Positions 43,981 to 55,749 of a DNA stretch of 64,000 bases are shown here, piece by piece. The DNA lies in NCBI RefSeq assembly GCF_029407905.1, contig NC_073628.1:17203501-17267500 (forward strand), given 5' to 3'. The stretch is from Bubalus kerabau. Lineage: Eukaryota > Chordata > Mammalia > Artiodactyla > Bovidae. Within the stretch, counting starts at the first letter, position 1; every line of letters begins with the position of its first letter. The position numbers were made by a program, and so were the translations under genes. The notes beneath the pieces were generated by a model. That model did no database searches. It was not told where the DNA came from and saw only the letters and a list, made by a program, of their open reading frames with translations.

Positions 43981-44495
43981 CAGGAGCTTTCAGGTGACAA
44001 CCCCCACCCCCACCCCAAATAAAAGATTTTTGTCTAAAACACCTCCCTGTGCAGAAATAGTCTCCATGATCAGCTTATATCTTAAAATATCTCATGTCTT
44101 CCAAAGAATATCTGCTCCTAATAGAGTGAAACATTAATTCCAACTAGACTAATTCATACCTGGGGATATTTAGACTCCCCTGGCGTCAAGTTTTCCTTTG
44201 TGTTTACAATGGAAAGAAGATGGTTTAAAATAAATTGGTAGGTAGGGCAGGTAAGATGATTAATTGCCTACTTAGTCAATTGAGCAAAATCTATACAAAA
44301 TCTTATCAGTGCCTATGAATACTTGCGTGCTCCTGTAAGTTCTTAAGTCAAGTGGTGTGTGTGTGTGTGTGTGTGTTTAGAGTATGTATAACTTTTACCT
44401 AATTGCATACATATGTGATTGCATACTTTTGACAATATGCCTTGACATTATGGTATAGAATTGGAAGAAATGAGACATGGGCAGTTCCTACCAGC
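43981..44495. other. Unique DNA with short TG run
   Basis: No gene. A (TG)n run of about 24 bp lies at 44354-44377. Confidence 0.5.
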
Positions 44496-44757
44496 TGCTG
44501 CTACTGCTGCTAAGTCACTTCAGTCGTGTCCGACTCTGTGCGACCCCATAGACGGCAGCCCACCAGGCTCCCCCATCCCTGAGATTCTCCAGGCAAGAAT
44601 ACTGGAGTGGGTTGCCATTTCCTCCTCCAATGCATGAAAGTGAAAAGTCAAAGTGAAGTCGCTCAGTCGTGTCCAACCCTCAGTGACCCCATGGACTGCA
44701 GCCCACCAGGCTCCTCCGTCCATGGGATTTTCCAGGCAAGAGTACTGGAGTGGATAC
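44496..44757 (-). mobile_element. BOV-A2 SINE (antisense)
   Basis: Starts CTGCTGCTACTGCTGCTAAG, has two Bov-A units around CCAATGCATGAAAGTGAAAA, and ends GAGTACTGGAGTGG. Confidence 0.93.
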
Positions 44758-44781
44758 AAATACACTTTCTAGTTAATCCAT

Positions 44782-45007
44782 GAGTAGCATAGAGTCGGAC
44801 ACGACTGGGCGACTGAACTGACTAACTGACTGACTGCATGTATGGTCAGTCATGTCCAACTCTTTGCAACTCCATGGATGGGATTTCCCAGGCAAGAATA
44901 CTAGGGTTGCCATTTCCTCCTCCAGGGGACCTTCGCAACTCAGGAATAGAACCTGCTTCTCCTGCATTGGTAGGCAGATCTTTACCACTGAGCCACCTGG
45001 GAAGCCC
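44782..45007 (-). mobile_element. Bov-tA SINE with inverted 3'-end piece
   Basis: Exact TSD AGTTAATCCAT at 44771-44781 and 45008-45018 bounds a composite. 44787-44835 reads in sense as the Bov 3' end (AGAGTCGGACACGACTGGGC plus a GACTGAACTGACTAACTGAC tail). 44836-45007 is an antisense Bov-tA body ending GAGCCACCTGGGAAGCCC. The antisense body also lacks part of the Bov-A unit (CTCCATGGATGGGATTTCCC). Confidence 0.88.
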
Positions 45008-45018
45008 AGTTAATCCAT

Positions 45019-46033
45019 AACTCCTAATTATTTCCAAGTTGGGAAAGCTGTAACTTCCCTTCTCTAGCCTGGTAATCCTAGGTGAGTGACTCCAGGTAAT
45101 GAGCCCCCTATTGGAGAAGCAAAGACTGAATGTCCCAGCACAGGGTTTGAGGTCCAGTGTCTTTGTAAAGAAAGGCAACTCCTACAGCACCCTGATCGAA
45201 GGAGATCAAAGAGTGTGGGAAGATGAGCCAAGTAGGATGCCTGTTAATGTGTGAGCGTGAATTTGGATGGAAAATTTGGAATTTCAAGGTATGTGCATCA
45301 CGGTTACATTCCTAGAGGATGTGAGATACAAAAAAAAAAAAAAAAAGTGCTCTATACGTCTTGTGATGCCTAACTATCTCCTCTAGGCAGTTCTCTCTGT
45401 TATAGAGCCCTGTTCTCAGTCTCTCAGCTGTAACCCCAGTCCCTCTCTGCCCTCGGCCTCCCCAGCTCCAGGACTGCACCCCTCCCCACCCTGACTCCTG
45501 CCCTGCTGCCCATCAGGGGAAGGCAAGGTGTGTAGGGGCTGTGGGCTTTCCTCCAAGGCCCCAAGAGCCTGCCCTGAATGCCCAGCCACGCACATGCCAG
45601 TCATCTGGCTCAGAGACACCAGGGCCCAAGTATTCAGGAGTCTGAGCTCCTGGTTTTGCCACTTGGACACAATGATGAAGCACAGCTTAAAGATGGATGT
45701 TGCCTGGCTCTCTGGGCAGCCGGAGGGGAGGGGAGAGTCTGGGATGGGGCTGCGCCCCCCAGGACAGCAGGAGAAGCAAGTGAATGATCAAGGTTCCCAT
45801 CTATGCTCTCCCCTCCAGCCTGCCCGCCTCTTGATCTTCCATCCGACCCCTCGCAGGACTGGACCCTGACTTCTATCTGCTTCGTGGCTTCCCCTGCGCA
45901 TGAACTGGGTGTTATCCTGGGTGGTCATGCCCCACAGCCCCCACCCTCCACCCTGTGATCCCAGGAACATCAGAAGGCACTGCTCTGGGACCTTCCTCGT
46001 ATCTCTCTCTTCTCATCCTTTTGAGCCTTTTTA
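45019..46033. other. Unique DNA, no gene seen
   Basis: Contains an A-run at 45330-45346. GC-rich frames at 45416-45869 on both strands have no domain. Confidence 0.45.
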
Positions 46034-46044
46034 TAAATTGCCAT

Positions 46045-46169
46045 ATGAAAGTGAAGTCACTGAGTCATGTCCAATTCTTTGTGACCCCATGGACTGTAGC
46101 CTACGAGGTTCCTCCATCCATGGAATTTTCCAGGCAAGAGTCCTGGAGGGGGCTGCCATTTCCCACATG
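46045..46169 (-). mobile_element. Single Bov-A unit (antisense)
   Basis: A single Bov-A unit from ATGAAAGTGAAGTCACTGAG to GGGGCTGCCATTTCCC. The exact 11-bp TSD TAAATTGCCAT lies at 46034-46044 and 46170-46180. Confidence 0.93.
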
Positions 46170-46180
46170 TAAATTGCCAT

Positions 46181-47849
46181 GTACATCTTTTAAAAAGTGG
46201 AACGAAGTCCCTCGGCTGGCTGAGTCTGTCCCTGTCCATCGCAGCCCTGAGCCAGCTGGCACCTCCCTGGCCCTGTCTCTCCTTCCTCCTCTCCAGGCCC
46301 TGACCTCACTTCCTGCTGCCAGGTGCCGCCTGGTGTGGCCACCACGTGACCTGGCTGGCCTTGCTCGGTGACACGGCATCACCCACTCTGCTCAGCTCTG
46401 TTGCTCCTTGAGAAGCACCCCCAGGGCTCCCCTGGGACCAAATTCACAAAACAAGTTTCGCTTTCGGGTCCAGTGGCTGCTCAGAAATGATTTATTCTTC
46501 ACAGCACACTCCTTTCTCAGGAAGAAATGAATCTTCCCGTCTCTGCTCCGGCCCTGTTCGCTGCCAGTCCTCGAGCTGTCGGCCCCCGGCCCGTCCTTGA
46601 CAGATGAGTCTCGCTGCACCAGGGTCTTTGCAATTCCAGGCACAGTCTGCCCTCTTGCAGATGGTCCTCTTGTGAACGCCCCTCCTCCAGCTTACCCTGC
46701 TGCATCCTGAGACCGGTGGAGCTGAGCACAGGACAGGATAGGCCCCAGGTAGGCGGCGCTGGCAGATACCTGCAATCTCAGCATTGTCCCCTGTGAGGAG
46801 GACCCATAGCCCCAACAGCTGACCCCAGAGGCTTGGCCACTGGCTAGCAATGGACCATTAATCAGTACCTTCACTGTGAGTGTCTGAGTTTTGTGAATTA
46901 ATAGCTTCTCATGGCTATGCAGCATTCTACACTGTAGAGAATATGTCCACATATTTAAAACACACAAGCAAACCCATAGAATGTAGGGTAGATATTCACA
47001 CCTTCCCCTCTTGTTTCAGAGGGAACGTAAGGGACTCTGCCCAGGTAGCCCAGAGATAGTTCAGCTAAAGCAGCCAGGGGACTGATGGTGGGACACCGCT
47101 GTCTGTTGCAGCTGCCACTCCAGAATCCATCACAGGAGAAGCAGTTTAAATGCCTGGTTGTTCTTTCCAAATGGGGTTGTGTTTCTGTTGCTTTCTTGGA
47201 AGAGGGTCTTGTCTGAAGGGTTGGAAGAAGATCAGAAGGAAGGAGGCATAGGAGTAGCCCAGAAGTGCCACCAAGGATGCCGAGAGGGAGAACACATGAT
47301 CACAGACCGCCCCCCCCCCACCATCCTGGCCCCTACCCCTGCCCCCTCAGTGGGCAGCTTGGTCCCACGTGCTCTTGTCTCTCTGCTGTGTTACTGAGGC
47401 TGGGACTTTTCGCGCTTCATCACCACGCCTGAAGACACTCTGCACTCAAGGCTCTCTGCTGGGGGCACTGTCACTGGGGTGAATTTGAATATGTGAGGGC
47501 ATGTTTGCATCTCAGAATGACTGGGGGGTCTAATGGCATCCAGAGGAAGGGAGAGCCTGAAAGCCTGCACATCAGCACCGTGGCGGGGAGTTCCAGCGGC
47601 CACCCCCACAACCCCCGCACGGTGTCACCACCTGCGGACACATCACATTTAGGAAGCCCTGCTGTCCGTCCCTGGAATCGCTGAGAACCTGAGGGACCGC
47701 GCTTCTCTGCTTCTTCTCTGCGTCTGCCTGCTCATCCTTCCTTCCAGATGTTTTTCTTAGGTGCTTTGTCCCCTTCCTTTTGAAATGACTCCACCAGAGG
47801 AAACCTCTCCCTGATACGTGAACAGGACTTCCTCCTTTAAATTCTTCCT
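46181..47849. other. Unique DNA, no gene seen
   Basis: GC-moderate with scattered CpGs at 46320-46630 and 47560-47690 but no island. Frames on both strands (for example 46492-46815 minus) carry no domain. A C-run lies near 47311. Confidence 0.45.
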
Positions 47850-48061
47850 TGTGTGTGTGCTCGGTCGCTCAGTCATGTCCTACTCTTTGCGACCCCAGGG
47901 ACTGTAGCCCGCCAGGTTCCTCTGTCCATGGGATTCTCCAGGCAAGAATACTGGAGTAGGTTGCCATTTCCTTCTCCAGGGGATCTCCGTGACCCAGGGG
48001 ATCAAACCCGTGTCTACTGCGTTGCAGGCAGATTCTTTACCGCCGAGCCACCAGGGAAGCC
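47850..48061 (-). mobile_element. Bov-tA SINE (antisense)
   Basis: A TGTGTGTGTGCTCGGTCGCT tail leads into the body and ends GCCGAGCCACCAGGGAAGCC, with the reversed B-box near GGATCAAACCC. Confidence 0.93.
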
Positions 48062-49444
48062 CAAGTTCCACTCTAGTGTGTATTTATTCTTCAAAATATT
48101 CTCTGCACCCCTCAGGCACTTGACAACAGAGACTATCCTGTCTAAGCCTCATGGATTGTTCTTCGGAGTCAGATCTGACTCCCCAGTTTTAAGCCCTGGA
48201 GACAAGGCCAGTCTCCATTCTTGTAGGTGCAGGGCCGAGTGCTGTTCTTATGCACAGATAAGACTACAGTCTCAGTGGTCATCATCAGAATCATGAGTTT
48301 TGGTAAGCGGAATATCCTAGGCTTTCCAAACACTTTGTTTTCATAACAAATAGAATGAATAATGCAAGAGACATGGAGCTCTCAGTTCAGAAGTTCTGTT
48401 TGGGGACATTTCTCCCCATGACTGGGAGGAGACTTCTTTGATGTAGTGCTAGACAGCATGTCAGGCCAGGTGTGTGTGCCACCCAGCAGAGGGCACCTCA
48501 GCCCGTGTATATGTCACACTGGGAGTGCATATGAGGTTGAAGTTCTCTGAGTTCCTGGGGGGGAAAAAGTCTGGTTTGTAAGAAAAAATGAAACACCAGA
48601 AAGAATTGAAAACAGGATCTGAGAGACTGAATGACCCCTAGAGAATATCATTATAGAAAGTCAAGTGCTAATGAATCAGGATCTTGGGATTCCATGAATG
48701 TTCCCCAACATGGAACATCTGACAAATAGATTTACAGGGAAATAAATGGCAAGCTAAGTATTCTGCTAAATAAAGAAAGAAAATGTGCTAACATATATGC
48801 ATGTGTGGGCATGCCAGTGAGTTTGTCTCAATAACTTCAAATGTATGAGCTTACTATCTGGGGTCTGTGTATGCCCAGGAGCATTAACGTGAATAAAAAG
48901 AAAATGACGATGTTCTGGGGATGTCTTTGGAGCTTTATGCATCTATTTTTAAAAATATTGAAGAAAAATTTGGGCAGTTCATACAATAAACATTTCTGTG
49001 GTTGATGGGGACAATGTATATCATCCCTGGAGACCAGACTGTTGAAAAGTAAAATTTCAGTTACTTTATAGGCTTTGTGAAATGTAATCTCCTCCTTTTT
49101 TTCAGAAAACTGTTAGCAGTGTGTGTGTGCACAGAGTCTAGAATCAGTGTTTCTCTGGGAACTGAAGCAGACAGTTTACCAGCCAGTATAGAGGGAGCTA
49201 CCTGGGGGAGGGCACAAGAATGGGGTAGAGCACGTGACCTTCAGTAGAATCCAGAACCAAGACTCCTAAGGTCAAGAGGGCTGTCAGCGTCTCAAGAATC
49301 CACAAGTTATTCGAAGGAATGTCAACTTTCTCAGTGCACAGACCATCCAGATTTACTTAAAGGACAAGTGGATTTTAAGAAGCTGCAAAACTTGAGGACA
49401 GCCAAGATTCCGACACGCGATGAAATTTGGCACCTGTGTTATTC
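48062..49444. other. Unique DNA, no gene seen
   Basis: No repeat, exon or RNA gene recognised over about 1.4 kb. Mildly AT-rich. Confidence 0.45.
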
Positions 49445-50880
49445 TGAGCTACTAAAGTTAGCTGCACTGTTTAGTGTACATTTCTGTGAGTTTTAACATA
49501 TGCTCGGATTCATGTACCCACCACCACCACCAGAACTGGACATAACACATGGCATGAGTCATCTTGCCCTTTTGTAATCAAGCTCTTACCCTTCTCCCAA
49601 CCTCTGCTGCTCAGATGACACGAATTCTGTTCATCTGTTTTCAAGTTCACTGACGCTTGACTCTGTTATTTTCATTCCACTGTTGAGCTTATCCAGCGAA
49701 TATCTGAAATTCAGTTCTAAATATTTTCTTTTTTTTATTGTTTATGGCTTCTGGGTCTCTGTGGAAATTCTCTATTTTCATATTCCTTTTGAGAGTGCTA
49801 CTTTTTACTTCATGGGACACAGTTATGCTAGGTGCTTTAAAGTCTTTGATCATGGTAACATCTAGGTCTTCTCTGAGTGGGTTTCTGTTAACGGTCTTTT
49901 CCCTAGTGAATTGTTTAGCTTTTCCTTGTTCTTTGTGTGGTTATTAATGGACTGTATCCTGCCCATTTTGAATATTATGTTAGTAGACTCTCAATCTGGT
50001 TAAAATCCTTTGAGAATACACTGGGAGGTAGAATCTACCCAGTTTTAGCAGCCAACTAGACCAAAATCACTGCAGATGGTGACTGTAGCCATGAAATTAA
50101 AAGATGCTTACTCCTTGGAAGGAAAGTCATGACCAACCTAGATAGCATATTGAAAAGCAGAGACATTACTTTGCCAACAAAGGTCCATCTAGTCAAGGCT
50201 ATGGTTTTTTCCTGTGGTTATGTATGGATGTGAGAGTTGGACTGTGAAGAAAGCTGAGCGCCAAAGAATTGATGCTTTTGAACTGTGGTGTTGGAGAAGA
50301 CTCTTGAGAGTCCCTTGGACTGACTGCAAGGAGATTCAACCAGTCCATTCTAAAGGAGATCAGTCCTGGGTGTTCTTTGGAAGGACTGATGCTAAAGCTG
50401 AAACTCCAGTACTTTGGCCACCTCATGCGAAGAGTTGACTCATTGGAAAAGACCCTGATGTTGGGAGGGATTGGGGGCAGGAGGAGAAGGGGACGACAGA
50501 GGATGAGATGGCTGGATGGCATCACCGACTCGATGGACGTGAGTTTGAGTGAATTCCACGAGTTGGTGATGGACAGGGAGGCCTGGGGTGCTGCAGTTCA
50601 TGGGGTCGCAAAGAGTCCAACATGACTGAGTGACTGAACTGAACTGAGACCAGTTAGGCCTACACCACAGTCCTGGCCCTCCTGCTCCTGTGGCTGTAAT
50701 GTTAGTTCTGATTTCAAAGTGTTGACAGTGTCGGAAGATTGTTCTGCATTGGCCAGCCAGGACCCTGAGTGGAGGCATGAACCACAGTTTAGTTCTCAAA
50801 GCCCTTGGTGTGCTGTCCTGGGTGAGTTCCACACACAGTCAATGGTGAACCTGAGATTGCTCACAAGCTTCATGTGAGCT
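49445..50880 (-). mobile_element. Old L1M LINE (antisense), split by BovB
   Basis: GAGTTTTAACATATGCTCGG, TGAAATTCAGTTCTAAATAT, GTGCTTTAAAGTCTTTGATC and GGACTGTATCCTGCCCATTT correspond to antisense L1M. A BovB interrupts at 50064. The remainder resumes at about 50653 (TTAGTTCTGATTTCAAAGTG). Right boundary uncertain. Confidence 0.62.
50064..50646 (+). mobile_element. BovB LINE 3' portion (sense)
   Basis: 5'-truncated sense BovB starting within CAAAATCACTGCAGATGG and ending GACTGAACTGAACTG. AGACCA at 50058-50063 and 50647-50652 is a probable TSD. A 4-bp duplication (GACTGACTGCAAGG near 50319) shifts the RT frame. Confidence 0.93.
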
Positions 50881-51536
50881 CCCTTGCCTCTGAGATTTCC
50901 CCCCACAGGCTGGCTCCCTGGGTGCCCCTTCCTTGCCCGCAGCTTAGAAAGCAGAAGCCTTAGCTCCCGCGAATGTCTCTCACTTCCTGTGATTGTGAGT
51001 CAAACTGCAGGGCAAAGCAGGGAAAGAGAAGAGAAAACTATAAATGAAATTCCTTCTGTTCTTCTGAACACAGTTCCCTTAGTATTCCCTTAGTACCGCA
51101 GGTCCCAAAGAAGGTCTTGCTTGTTGTGCTGTTTTGTCTTCAATTTTAGGTGGCCTCTGAGGTTGCCACCGTTGCTCCTGGACTTTAGCTTCAGGACTGA
51201 GGTTGACCACAGGGCAAGGAGAGGGGAAAAAAGAACAAAACCAGTAACAAAAACAAAAAGTAATGTCTCTCCATCTTGAAATTTTCCCTTTCCTTTCCTC
51301 AGACCAAAAAGTGAGGGTTTATCATGTTTTTTCTGTTAGCATCCTCTACTCAGTTTTAGATTCTGGCTGCTCTGAGTCAGGCCAAGAAAGAGGAAGAAAA
51401 ATACCAAGAAATTTACCTCCGTGGTATTCTTCATACAAGTTTCGATTTTCCCCTTCATCTACCTTCTATTCTTTACTTTTCGGAGTCCTCAGGTTTTTTA
51501 AAAAGTTTCTTTTCTAGTTGTAATAGCAGGAGAGAT
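50881..51536. other. Unassigned DNA
   Basis: No exon. Part may still be old L1M. A-rich around 51220-51260. Confidence 0.4.
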
Positions 51537-51551
51537 CAGGTGAAGTGTGTT

Positions 51552-51793
51552 TGTGTGTGTGTATGCTAAGTCGCTTTAGTCGTGTCTGATTCTTTGTGAC
51601 CCCATGGACTATAGCCCACCAGGCTCCTCTGGCCATAGGATTCTCCAGGCAAGAAACTGGTGTGGGTTGCCATGTCCTACTCCAGGGGATCTTCCCAATC
51701 CAGGAATCAAATCCGATTTGATGTGATTTGAGTCTCTTAAGTCTCCTGCATTGACAGGCTGATTTTTTACTTCTAGCGCCACCTGGGACACCC
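51552..51793 (-). mobile_element. Bov-tA SINE (antisense), TSD preserved
   Basis: Starts with a TG-rich tail, GTATGCTAAGTCGCTTTAGT, and ends GCGCCACCTGGGACACC. The B-box region holds an internal local repeat (ATCCGATTTGATGTGATTTG). The TSD is CAGGTGAAGTGTGTT (51537-51551) and CAGGTAAAGTATGTT (51794-51808). Confidence 0.92.
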
Positions 51794-51808
51794 CAGGTAA
51801 AGTATGTT

Positions 51809-52559
51809 CACTCCATCTTAACTGGAACTATGAATGCTGTCATAAGAATTGATGATACTGACATTAACTAATTAAATCAGTCCAGCTTTTTATTATCACT
51901 ATGTTTGTGTAACTTTAAATGATGTCTATGAACAGACATCCCCACCGCCCTGCCTTTGATAAACCATCGATATAGGAAAATGGAAGCTGGGAATAATAGG
52001 AAATGGGGCTACAGAGTCAGGTATGTATGTCATACCCCTTAAATTATAGGGAAGGCACAGGGTTTAAAAAGATGCAGTCCAGAATTTCCATGGCAGGGCA
52101 AGGATACGAAAAAAGAATCAAATACACTGTAGTCTCCAGTGGACAGGACCAGTCTGTAGGGGAATCCACTCCCCCAGACCCAGGTATCAGTGGTAGGAGG
52201 CGAATCTCCAAGAAGAGCGGAGGAAGTCAGGAATTGTGCTAAGCAGGTTCAGTGTGCAGAAGGAAGGGTCTGAAAGAGTGTGGAGGTGAGGCAGAGGAAG
52301 CAGTTTAGGAAACAGCATGGCCTGGGGACAACAGGGAACAGGAGGCAGCTGGAGAGGTCAGACACTTCCATCAGGAGACATGCGCGTCAGGGGCCAAGTC
52401 CCGTCTACCTACTGTTTTTTGTGTGCCCTGCAAGAATGTCTTCTTATGTTTTTAAATAGCTGAATGTCCATCAAAAGAAGAGGAATCGTTTGTGACACAG
52501 TAAGATGATGTGACATGAAAATGTTGTGCAGAATCCACTTTGCTGGAATCCTCTCCTTC
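51809..52559. other. Unique DNA, no gene seen
   Basis: No repeat or exon recognised. Confidence 0.45.
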
Positions 52560-52705
52560 TGGCTCTTTCTCATGGCTGCTTTTGAGTGACAGTGTCAGAG
52601 TTCAGAAGTCACTGCACAGGCAGTATGGCCTCAAATATTTGGGAGGTCTCAAATATTTGCCACGTGGTCAAAAAAAGTGTGCTGACCCTGTTCTAGAGGC
52701 TTGGC
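52560..52705 (+). mobile_element. hAT-like DNA transposon fragment (tentative)
   Basis: CAGGCAGTATGGCCTCAAAT, ATTTGCCACGTGGTCAAAAA and AAGTGTGCTGACCCTGTTCT resemble the common mammalian ending ..CAAAAAAGTTTGCCGACCCCTG. Exact family not determined. Confidence 0.45.
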
Positions 52706-53689
52706 GATGAGGGCCTCACAGAAGGGAGGTTCCTTGGGCTGATGCTGGGGTCTTCAAGGCATCACAGAACACTCATGTGAGGTCTAGGAGTCAGCTGTGC
52801 CCACAGGCTTCATACAAACCTGGCCATGGCCAAGTCCTCCCACGGGGCTGGCAGTGGCTTTGAGCTCTGATGAGAACAGAGCAGTTGTGGGGGCAAGCTT
52901 CTGATTTACCTGAACTACTGAGTGACTGTCTCCAGCAGACACCTTTGGTTCTCCCTGCTTTCTCTGTTTAACGTGTTATTTTATCATCTGCTTATGCTCT
53001 GTCTCTCTCTGCCCCTTTCTTCACCAGTTGCTGACTTCACTGGTCGATCCACGAGCTCCCGTCCACCCCTCCCCTGTCCCATGGAAGGTGCCAGCAGTCA
53101 GGTCACAGATGTGGTCTGCTGAAGAAGAGAATTAGAACAGAAAGAAAGAATAACTTGTCCCTCAGTTACAGGTGTTAGATTTTTCACTTCAAGGACCAAT
53201 GTCATCAAACAAAAGTATTCCTCTATCCCAGATCTTGGGGTTGTGGGAAAGGAAAAGAGTGACTAGGTTGGAAAGAAACCAGGGGGGTGGGAATTAACGC
53301 CATCTAAGCAGAGCAGCTGAGGAGAGGCAGAGAGGGAAAGAACTCAGCGCCCTCAAGGCAGGCAGAGCACAGGGCTCCAGAGGAGGAGGGGGCTGGGGAG
53401 GTCACGTGCATCTCTGTGCACCGTAGGTGTCAACCCCCGGGAAGCAGGTGCCGAGGCTTCTCAGGGAGGCTTTGATGCACCAGCATGGTTTTGCCCTATT
53501 AGGTCAAGTTCAAGTTCAAGTTCAAGCCCTTGCTTGCATCCACATCCCGGTTGCCAGCTTCCATTCCTTGCCTAGAGCTCTTATCATAGCGCCTGTTAGT
53601 GTTTCTGCTGTGGAGGCTGCCGGTGTCTCTGCAGAGGCCCGTTTTGTGTGGACGGCAGCACTTTTTCCCTGCCTGCCCATCCCAGGAAG
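52706..53689. other. Unique DNA with hexamer run
   Basis: No gene. A (TCAAGT)n hexamer run of about 3.8 units lies at 53504-53526. A frame at 53427-53693 reads through it without any domain. Confidence 0.45.
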
Positions 53690-53910
53690 GTAGAGAGCCT
53701 AATCACGTTCCGTGCAATCATTCCGCTGCTAATTGCATATAGACAGAGCTGAATCACCAAGCTGATTCCACTCGGGAAAAAATGCAACCCAATTGATGAT
53801 GCCATAAGAAGACTCTCTGAGACACTTCTGATTAGACACTTCTGAAACCTGCTGCATCCTAACTCATTCAGAGGAAGCAGGGGCCTTAGCTACAAGAGCT
53901 TTTAATGAGG
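53690..53910. promoter_or_regulatory. Candidate conserved noncoding element
   Basis: Repeat-free block with CCTAATCACG near 53698, GCTGCTAATTGCATATAGAC near 53725, CCCAATTGATGATGCC near 53788, TTCTGATTAGACAC and GCTTTTAATGAGG near 53899. Homeodomain cores, an octamer-like box and a PBX/MEIS-like TTGATGAT are packed within about 200 bp. Inferred only. Confidence 0.32.
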
Positions 53911-54184
53911 GGTATTTGTGAAGATGGACAAACCAAGCTCTTTTCTTATTCACTCCAGGTCTAGCTTGATGGAGGCTTTTTAGTTCCCCCTTAGGAAATG
54001 TGCAATAAAATTATTTAACCTTAGGAGATTAGGACACATAAAGGACACTCTTTGTGTGTCCAGTTCTGTATCAAAAGAAATAATAAACTTAAAAGATATC
54101 TGCTGGCTTCTTAAAAGTCACCAAAGAAGGTTTGAATAGTTCATTTCAAGAGCCAGACTAGTCACCAGAATTATAGTCAGTTAT

Positions 54185-55135
54185 TTCATTCATTCAGTCT
54201 TGACCATATAATCATTCAGTGACTTCTGTGTGTTCAATGTTGCTATACATATTGGAGTTAAAGATAAATAAAATACCCTTCTGTCTTATAAATTTGAGGG
54301 AGGTAAACACATGCGATTACATAACAATGCACTGTGATTGGTGCAACACTGGAAGCAAATAAATGAATAAATAAATAAACTGTAGAGAGGAGGTAAGGAA
54401 TTTTGATTGCAAGAAAGGGTTCCCAAAGGAGTGATATTTAAGATGGTTTTGAAGGTGAAAAGGGAGAGGATGCAAAGCACAGATGAACAGCTCAGTTTGT
54501 AGGAACTTCATGGCGCATCTAGTGGGTGGGGGGAGAAAGGAGCTGGAACAGAAGACTCTAAAGACATGGATGAGAGCCAGCTCAGAAAGAGCAGGGGAGC
54601 AGGACAAAGGGTTAAGTTTGGGGGAGGTGAGTTTTGTTTTTTTGTGTGTTGCAATCATTTGGGGATCAATACTAAATATAATAACCTGGAGGAAGGGGTA
54701 ACAGTGGAGAAGGGGTTGTAATAATCCAGAGTAGGTAACTGGGATTGAATTAACACAGTTAACAGTATGAGAGAAAGAAGAAATTGGATTTGTTGATGGG
54801 AGGGAAGGAATGAGTGAAAAAGTAGGAATCAAATGTGACTCTATTTTATCCTGGGAGACTGGGGAGGAAGCCCCACCACCAGCAGAGATTAGCAGATGCT
54901 GGGTGAGAGCAGGTTTGAGGGGTGAGATGATGGTTCAGCCCGGGGTGTCTGGGAGGCACATGAGAGGTGTTTTCCTGGCAGTTTCAGAGACAAAAGTCAG
55001 CAGATCGTCCTGGGATGCTGACATGGACATGGAAATCGGGAGTAGAGCTGGTCATTTAAACTGTAGACATGGGATTCAGAGTATACATTGACCAAGGGGA
55101 CGAGATAGAGGAGAGCTGAGGAGGGGGAGACTTTA
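54185..55135 (-). mobile_element. L2-type LINE (antisense)
   Basis: Begins with an inverted L2 3' end (TTCATTCATTCAGTCTTGAC, then TTCTGTGTGTTCAATG). It continues with AATAAATGAATAAATAAATA, ATTTAAGATGGTTTTGAAGG, GTAATAATCCAGAGTAGG, GATTTGTTGATGGGAGG and GCAGGTTTGAGGGGTGAGAT, matching the antisense L2 3'UTR and RT region. Heavily decayed. Confidence 0.6.
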
Positions 55136-55186
55136 AAGATGCCATCAAATTGCCGAATTGCTCCTAGAATCTGTTCCTTCTGACTC

Positions 55187-55218
55187 TTTTAGATCCTCCT
55201 TCTGTGAAGGATCTAAAA
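55187..55218. repeat. Short inverted repeat
   Basis: TTTTAGATCC (55187-55196) and GGATCTAAAA (55209-55218) are exact reverse complements. The inner TTC/GAA pair gives a compact hairpin with a 3-nt bulge. Confidence 0.85.
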
Positions 55219-55229
55219 ACAATTTGCTC

Positions 55230-55400
55230 AAATTCTCTCATACAATTCTCAGACCCAACCTAGGAAGGAGGAATAAAAGCATTTCCAAATGTCACTAACA
55301 AGGGAACTGGGGCTCAGCAGTTTACTCAAGGCTGCGTAATTCCTAAGAGAAAGAGCCATAATGAGGGCTCAGAAGCACCAAGTTTGTTCTGACAAATTAT
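55230..55400 (+). mobile_element. MIR SINE
   Basis: TCATACAATTCTCAGACCCA, AACTGGGGCTCAGCAGTTTA, CTCAAGGCTGCGTAATTCCT and AAGAGAAAGAGCC follow MIR order (..GGAAACTGAGGCACAGAG..). Diverged. Confidence 0.6.
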
Positions 55401-55735
55401 GGTCGTCTTGTTTTCTTACATTGTGCTCCATCCGCACGCAGGTGTGCACGCCTGTTTAGATTTTGTGTGAGATGAAGAGAGATGGAAGGAAACCTTAGCA
55501 GTGGAACTGATGAAAGAGTAAATGAGCTCCTCTTTTCCCTGCACCTCTCTTCACTTCTGCGTGACGGGATTGAAGGCCCACCTGTGTGTGGAGGTCTACT
55601 CAGAGCTGAGGAGGGAGGCGGTCCCAGACAGCCAGGCAGGGCCGTGCACGCATCTCAGCCAGTGTGATTCGGTGGCAGGTAGATTTGGTGGTGGGTAGAT
55701 TTTGAGAACTATTTGCAAAGATTGTTATGTTATGT
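55401..55735. other. Unique DNA, no gene seen
   Basis: No repeat or exon recognised. Confidence 0.45.
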
Positions 55736-55749
55736 TAAATATGTTCAAA

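Noticed and set aside
46320..46630. Possible CpG island or promoter
   Set aside because: CpGs are scattered and too few. No TATA-initiator arrangement or adjacent exon.
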